Under the pieces are notes generated by a model, which saw only the letters and a list, made by a program, of their open reading frames with translations, was not told the DNA's origin and ran no database searches. Shown here one piece after another: positions 4,467-7,459 of a stretch of 7,459 nt of DNA. Location: contig JBKPSJ010000183.1 in assembly GCA_046765875.1 (NCBI GenBank), positions 1-7,459 on the forward strand, written 5' to 3'. The translations under genes and the position numbers were made by a program. Within the stretch, counting starts at the first letter, position 1, and each line of letters starts with the position of its first letter. The DNA comes from DASRHY01 sp046765875 (lineage in GTDB: Bacteria; Actinomycetota; Actinomycetes; Propionibacteriales; Kribbellaceae).

Positions 4467-5062
4467 CCGAACAGACCGGCCGTCGGGTCGTCACCAACAT
4501 GAACCTGTCCCTCGACGGCCACTACGCCGCGCCGGACAACCCCGTGGACATGAGCTGGGTGATGCCGTACGCCCTCACCGACGTCGCCCGCGACCATCTG
4601 ACCAGCCTCTGGGAGCCGGCGACAACAGCCCTGCTCGGGCGGGTCAATGCCGAGGGGTTCCTCGGATTCTGGCCGACCGTCATCGACATGGAGGGTGCCG
4701 ACCCGCGCGACGTGGCCTTCGCGAAGTGGCTGGTCGACGTCGACAAGGTGGTGCTGTCCTCCACCCTCAGCCAAGCGCCGTGGGAGCGTACGACGATCGT
4801 CGACAAGCCGACCGCCGAGGTGGCCGCGGACCTCAGGACGACCGGGGGCGGCGACATCGTCGTCCTGTCCAGCGCGAGCGTCATCAAGGCGCTGCTGGCG
4901 GCCGACCAGGTCGACCGGCTGGCGCTCACGATCTTCCCGGTCTTCCTGGGCGGCGGGCCGCGCCTGTTCGACGACGGCCTGCCCTCGGGCAAGTGGGCGC
5001 TCGCCAGCGAGGCCGCGGGCGAGCATGGCACGCTGGCGCTGGTCTACGACCGGATCCGCTGA
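4463..5062 (+). CDS. RibD C-terminal / dihydrofolate reductase-family protein
   Basis: The 199-residue product belongs to the RibD_C/DHFR-like family of NAD(P)H-dependent reductases (YyaP/YwjB type), cytosolic and mostly of unknown substrate; it is not the housekeeping DHFR or RibD. The family pattern is visible as NMNLSLDG (12-19), LLGR (57-60), a beta strand KVVLSSTL (95-102), the glycine-rich nucleotide-binding turn GGGDIVVLSSASVI (128-141), and the closing DRLALTIFPVFLGGGPRLF (151-169). The ATG overlaps the upstream stop by four bases, and GGAG lies 6 nt before it. Its regulator is presumably the ArsR-AHSA1 protein encoded just before it; this pairing is common in actinobacteria. It ends 15 bp from the stop codon of the convergent uvrA-like gene. 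Confidence 0.9.
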   Translation: MTEQTGRRVVTNMNLSLDGHYAAPDNPVDMSWVMPYALTDVARDHLTSLWEPATTALLGRVNAEGFLGFWPTVIDMEGADPRDVAFAKWLVDVDKVVLSSTLSQAPWERTTIVDKPTAEVAADLRTTGGGDIVVLSSASVIKALLAADQVDRLALTIFPVFLGGGPRLFDDGLPSGKWALASEAAGEHGTLALVYDRIR

Positions 5063-5077
5063 CCCGGCAAAGCGGCG

Positions 5078-7144
5078 TCAGGCGTCGATGTACTCCGCGA
5101 GGTGCTGACCGGTGAGGGTGGACTTCCCGGATACAAGGTCGTCCGGTGTGCCCTCGAAGACAACCCGTCCGCCGTCGTGGCCGGCGCCCGGCCCGAGGTC
5201 GATGATCCAGTCGGCGTGGGCCATCACGGCCTGGTGATGCTCGATGACGATCACCGACTTGCCGGAGTCGACCAGCCGGTCCAGCAGGCCGAGCAACTGT
5301 TCGACGTCGGCGAGGTGCAGGCCGGTGGTCGGCTCGTCGAGGATGTACACGCCGCCCTTGTCGCCCATCTGGTTGGCCAGCTTGAGCCGCTGCCGCTCAC
5401 CACCGGACAGGGTGGTGAGCGGCTGGCCAATCGTCAGGTAGCCGAGCCCGACCTGCGCGAGCCGCTCGAGGATCTTGTGCGCAGCCGGCGTCTTCGCGTC
5501 GCCGTCGGCGAAGAACTCGTCGGCCTCGGCGACCGGCATCGCGAGCACCTCGGCGATGTTGCGGCCGCCGAGCGTGTACTTCAGCACCGCCGCCTGGAAC
5601 CGCTTGCCCTCGCACTCCTCGCAGGTCGACTCGACCGTGTCCATGATTCCGAGGTCGGTGTAGATGATGCCCGCGCCGTTGCACGTCGGGCAGGCGCCCT
5701 CGGAGTTCGAGCTGAACAGGGCCGGCTTGACGCCGTTCGCCTTGGCGAAGGCCTTGCGGATCGGGTCGAGCGCACCGGTGTACGTCGCCGGGTTGCTCCG
5801 ACGGGAACCGCGGATCGCGGCCTGGTCGATGACAACCACGCCTTCGCGACCCGCGATCGAGCCGTGGATCAGCGAACTCTTTCCAGAACCCGCGACACCG
5901 GTGACCACGCAGAGCACCCCGAGCGGTAGGTCGACATCGACATCCTGCAGGTTGTGCGTCGTCGCGCCGCGGACCTCCAATGCCCCGGAGGCCGACCGTA
6001 CCGATTCCTTGAGCCGCGCCCGGTCGTCCAGATGCCGGCCGGTGATGGTGTCGCTCCCCCGCAGCCCCTCCACGGTCCCCTCGAAGCAGACGGTGCCGCC
6101 GGCCGTTCCAGCACCGGGGCCCAGGTCGACGACGTGGTCGGCGATCGCGATGGTCTCGGGCTTGTGCTCGACGACGAGCACCGTGTTGCCCTTGTCGCGC
6201 AACTGCAGGAGCAGGTCGTTCATCCGCTGGATGTCGTGCGGGTGCAGACCGATCGTGGGCTCGTCGAACACGTACGTGACATCGGTCAGCGACGAGCCCA
6301 GGTGGCGGATCATCTTCGTACGCTGTGCCTCTCCCCCGGACAGCGTGCCCGCCGGCCGCTCCAGCGAGAGGTACCCGAGCCCGATCTCGTCGAACGAGTC
6401 GAGCAGGTGCTGCAGACCGCCGACCAGCGGTGCCACCGACGGGTCGTCGACCGAGCGGATCCAGTCGGCCAGGTCGCTGATCTGCATCGAGCAGACATCG
6501 GCGATGTTCTTCCCCTTGATCTTCGACGACAGGGCTTCCTTGGTGAGCCGGGTGCCGCCGCAGTCGGGACAGGTCGTGAACGTCACCGCGCGTTCGACGA
6601 AGGCGCGGACGTGAGGCTGCAGCGAGTCGATGTCCTTGGACAGCATCGACTTCTGGATCCTCGGGATCACACCCTCGTACGTCAGGTTGATGCCCTCGAC
6701 CTTGATCTTGGTCGGCTCGCGGTAGAGCAGGTCGTGCAGTTCCTTCTTGGTGTACTTCTTGATCGGCTTGTCCATGTTGAAGTAGCCGGAGCCGCTGAAG
6801 ATGCGGCCGTACCAGCCGTCCATGCTGTAGCCGGGGATCTTGAGCGCGCCCTCACTGAGCGACTTGCTGTCGTCGTACACCGCGGTCAGGTCGAAGTCGG
6901 TGACCGCCCCCATGCCCTCGCAGCGCGGGCACATGCCGCCGTGGTACACGACGTTGCGCACGACGACCTTCTCGCCCTTGCCCCTGTCGACGTTCATGGC
7001 ACCGCTCGCGGTGCGCTTGGGGACGTTGAACGAGAAGGCGATGGGAGGCCCGATGTGCGGCTTCCCGAGCCGGCTGAACAGGATGCGCAGCATGGCGTTG
7101 GCGTCGGTGGCGGTGCCGACGGTGGAGCGGGGGTCGGCCCCCAT
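5078..7144 (-). CDS. UvrA-like protein, C-terminal fragment (688 residues as an open frame)
   Basis: Numbered from the ATG at 7144, this fragment holds zinc-type pairs CPRC (72-75), CPDC (192-195), CPTC (485-488) and CEEC (508-511). It has ABC signature LSGGE at 268-272 and 579-583, Walker B FDEPT (293-297) and LDEPT (602-606), switch histidines after VVE (327) and VIE (636), and the second-module Walker A GVAGSGKS (416-423). The first-module Walker A is missing; it lies on the other fragment. The ATG at 7144 follows GGAGCGG closely, so some internal initiation is conceivable, but the product would lack one ATP site. Confidence 0.85.
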   Translation of the reverse strand: MGADPRSTVGTATDANAMLRILFSRLGKPHIGPPIAFSFNVPKRTASGAMNVDRGKGEKVVVRNVVYHGGMCPRCEGMGAVTDFDLTAVYDDSKSLSEGALKIPGYSMDGWYGRIFSGSGYFNMDKPIKKYTKKELHDLLYREPTKIKVEGINLTYEGVIPRIQKSMLSKDIDSLQPHVRAFVERAVTFTTCPDCGGTRLTKEALSSKIKGKNIADVCSMQISDLADWIRSVDDPSVAPLVGGLQHLLDSFDEIGLGYLSLERPAGTLSGGEAQRTKMIRHLGSSLTDVTYVFDEPTIGLHPHDIQRMNDLLLQLRDKGNTVLVVEHKPETIAIADHVVDLGPGAGTAGGTVCFEGTVEGLRGSDTITGRHLDDRARLKESVRSASGALEVRGATTHNLQDVDVDLPLGVLCVVTGVAGSGKSSLIHGSIAGREGVVVIDQAAIRGSRRSNPATYTGALDPIRKAFAKANGVKPALFSSNSEGACPTCNGAGIIYTDLGIMDTVESTCEECEGKRFQAAVLKYTLGGRNIAEVLAMPVAEADEFFADGDAKTPAAHKILERLAQVGLGYLTIGQPLTTLSGGERQRLKLANQMGDKGGVYILDEPTTGLHLADVEQLLGLLDRLVDSGKSVIVIEHHQAVMAHADWIIDLGPGAGHDGGRVVFEGTPDDLVSGKSTLTGQHLAEYIDA

Positions 7145-7173
7145 CCGCTCCTGGTCGACGATGATCGCGGTCG

Positions 7174-7455
<282 letters not shown>

Positions 7456-7459
7456 GGAT

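Overview
The window reads as chromosomal DNA from a high-GC actinobacterium. Codon third positions are overwhelmingly G or C, GTG starts are used, and the encoded families (ECF41/SigJ-type sigma factor, ArsR-AHSA1 fusion, short UvrA-like ABC protein) are typical of Streptomyces, Kribbella, Nocardioides and relatives. The genus cannot be fixed from sequence alone. No rRNA, tRNA, CRISPR array, insertion sequence or phage gene is visible.

Layout. (1) Positions 1-234 hold no convincing gene, only two palindromes. (2) Positions 235-1621, minus strand, are a tight cluster read right to left: a DUF4440/SnoaL-like protein, an alpha/beta-hydrolase of the fluoroacetate-dehalogenase type, and a possible 43-residue tail ORF, each overlapping the next by 1 to 3 bases. 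(3) Positions 1622-1989 are non-coding, with a nested inverted-repeat element and degenerate 12-13-bp repeats. (4) Positions 1990-2865, minus strand, encode an ECF41-type sigma factor with a C-terminal SnoaL-like domain; just upstream is an exact match to the ECF41 promoter pattern as I recall it (TGTCACA-N16-CGTC), suggesting autoregulation. (5) Upstream of that promoter is a small single-TM reading frame that looks coding but has an early TGA. (6) Positions 3154-3620 are a non-coding gap containing a 12-bp minisatellite, a 13-bp tandem duplication and several dyads, ending in a promoter/operator. (7) Positions 3621-5062, plus strand, are a two-gene operon (ArsR-AHSA1 regulator, RibD-type reductase) joined by an ATGA overlap and probably read from a leaderless GTG. 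(8) Positions 5078-7455, minus strand, are a UvrA-like ABC ATPase gene split by an apparent one-base deletion.

How the genes may work together: the sigma factor probably senses a ligand through its SnoaL-like domain and drives its own gene. Whether it also drives the DUF4440-hydrolase cluster, about 370 bp downstream on the same strand, is open, because I saw no second copy of its promoter there. The ArsR protein probably represses its own operon through the dyad overlapping its promoter. The UvrA-like gene converges on that operon with only 15 bp between stop codons. I see no wholly new system. The best leads are the autoregulatory ECF41 promoter, the altered halide pocket of the hydrolase, the uvrA-like frameshift and the nested inverted repeat.
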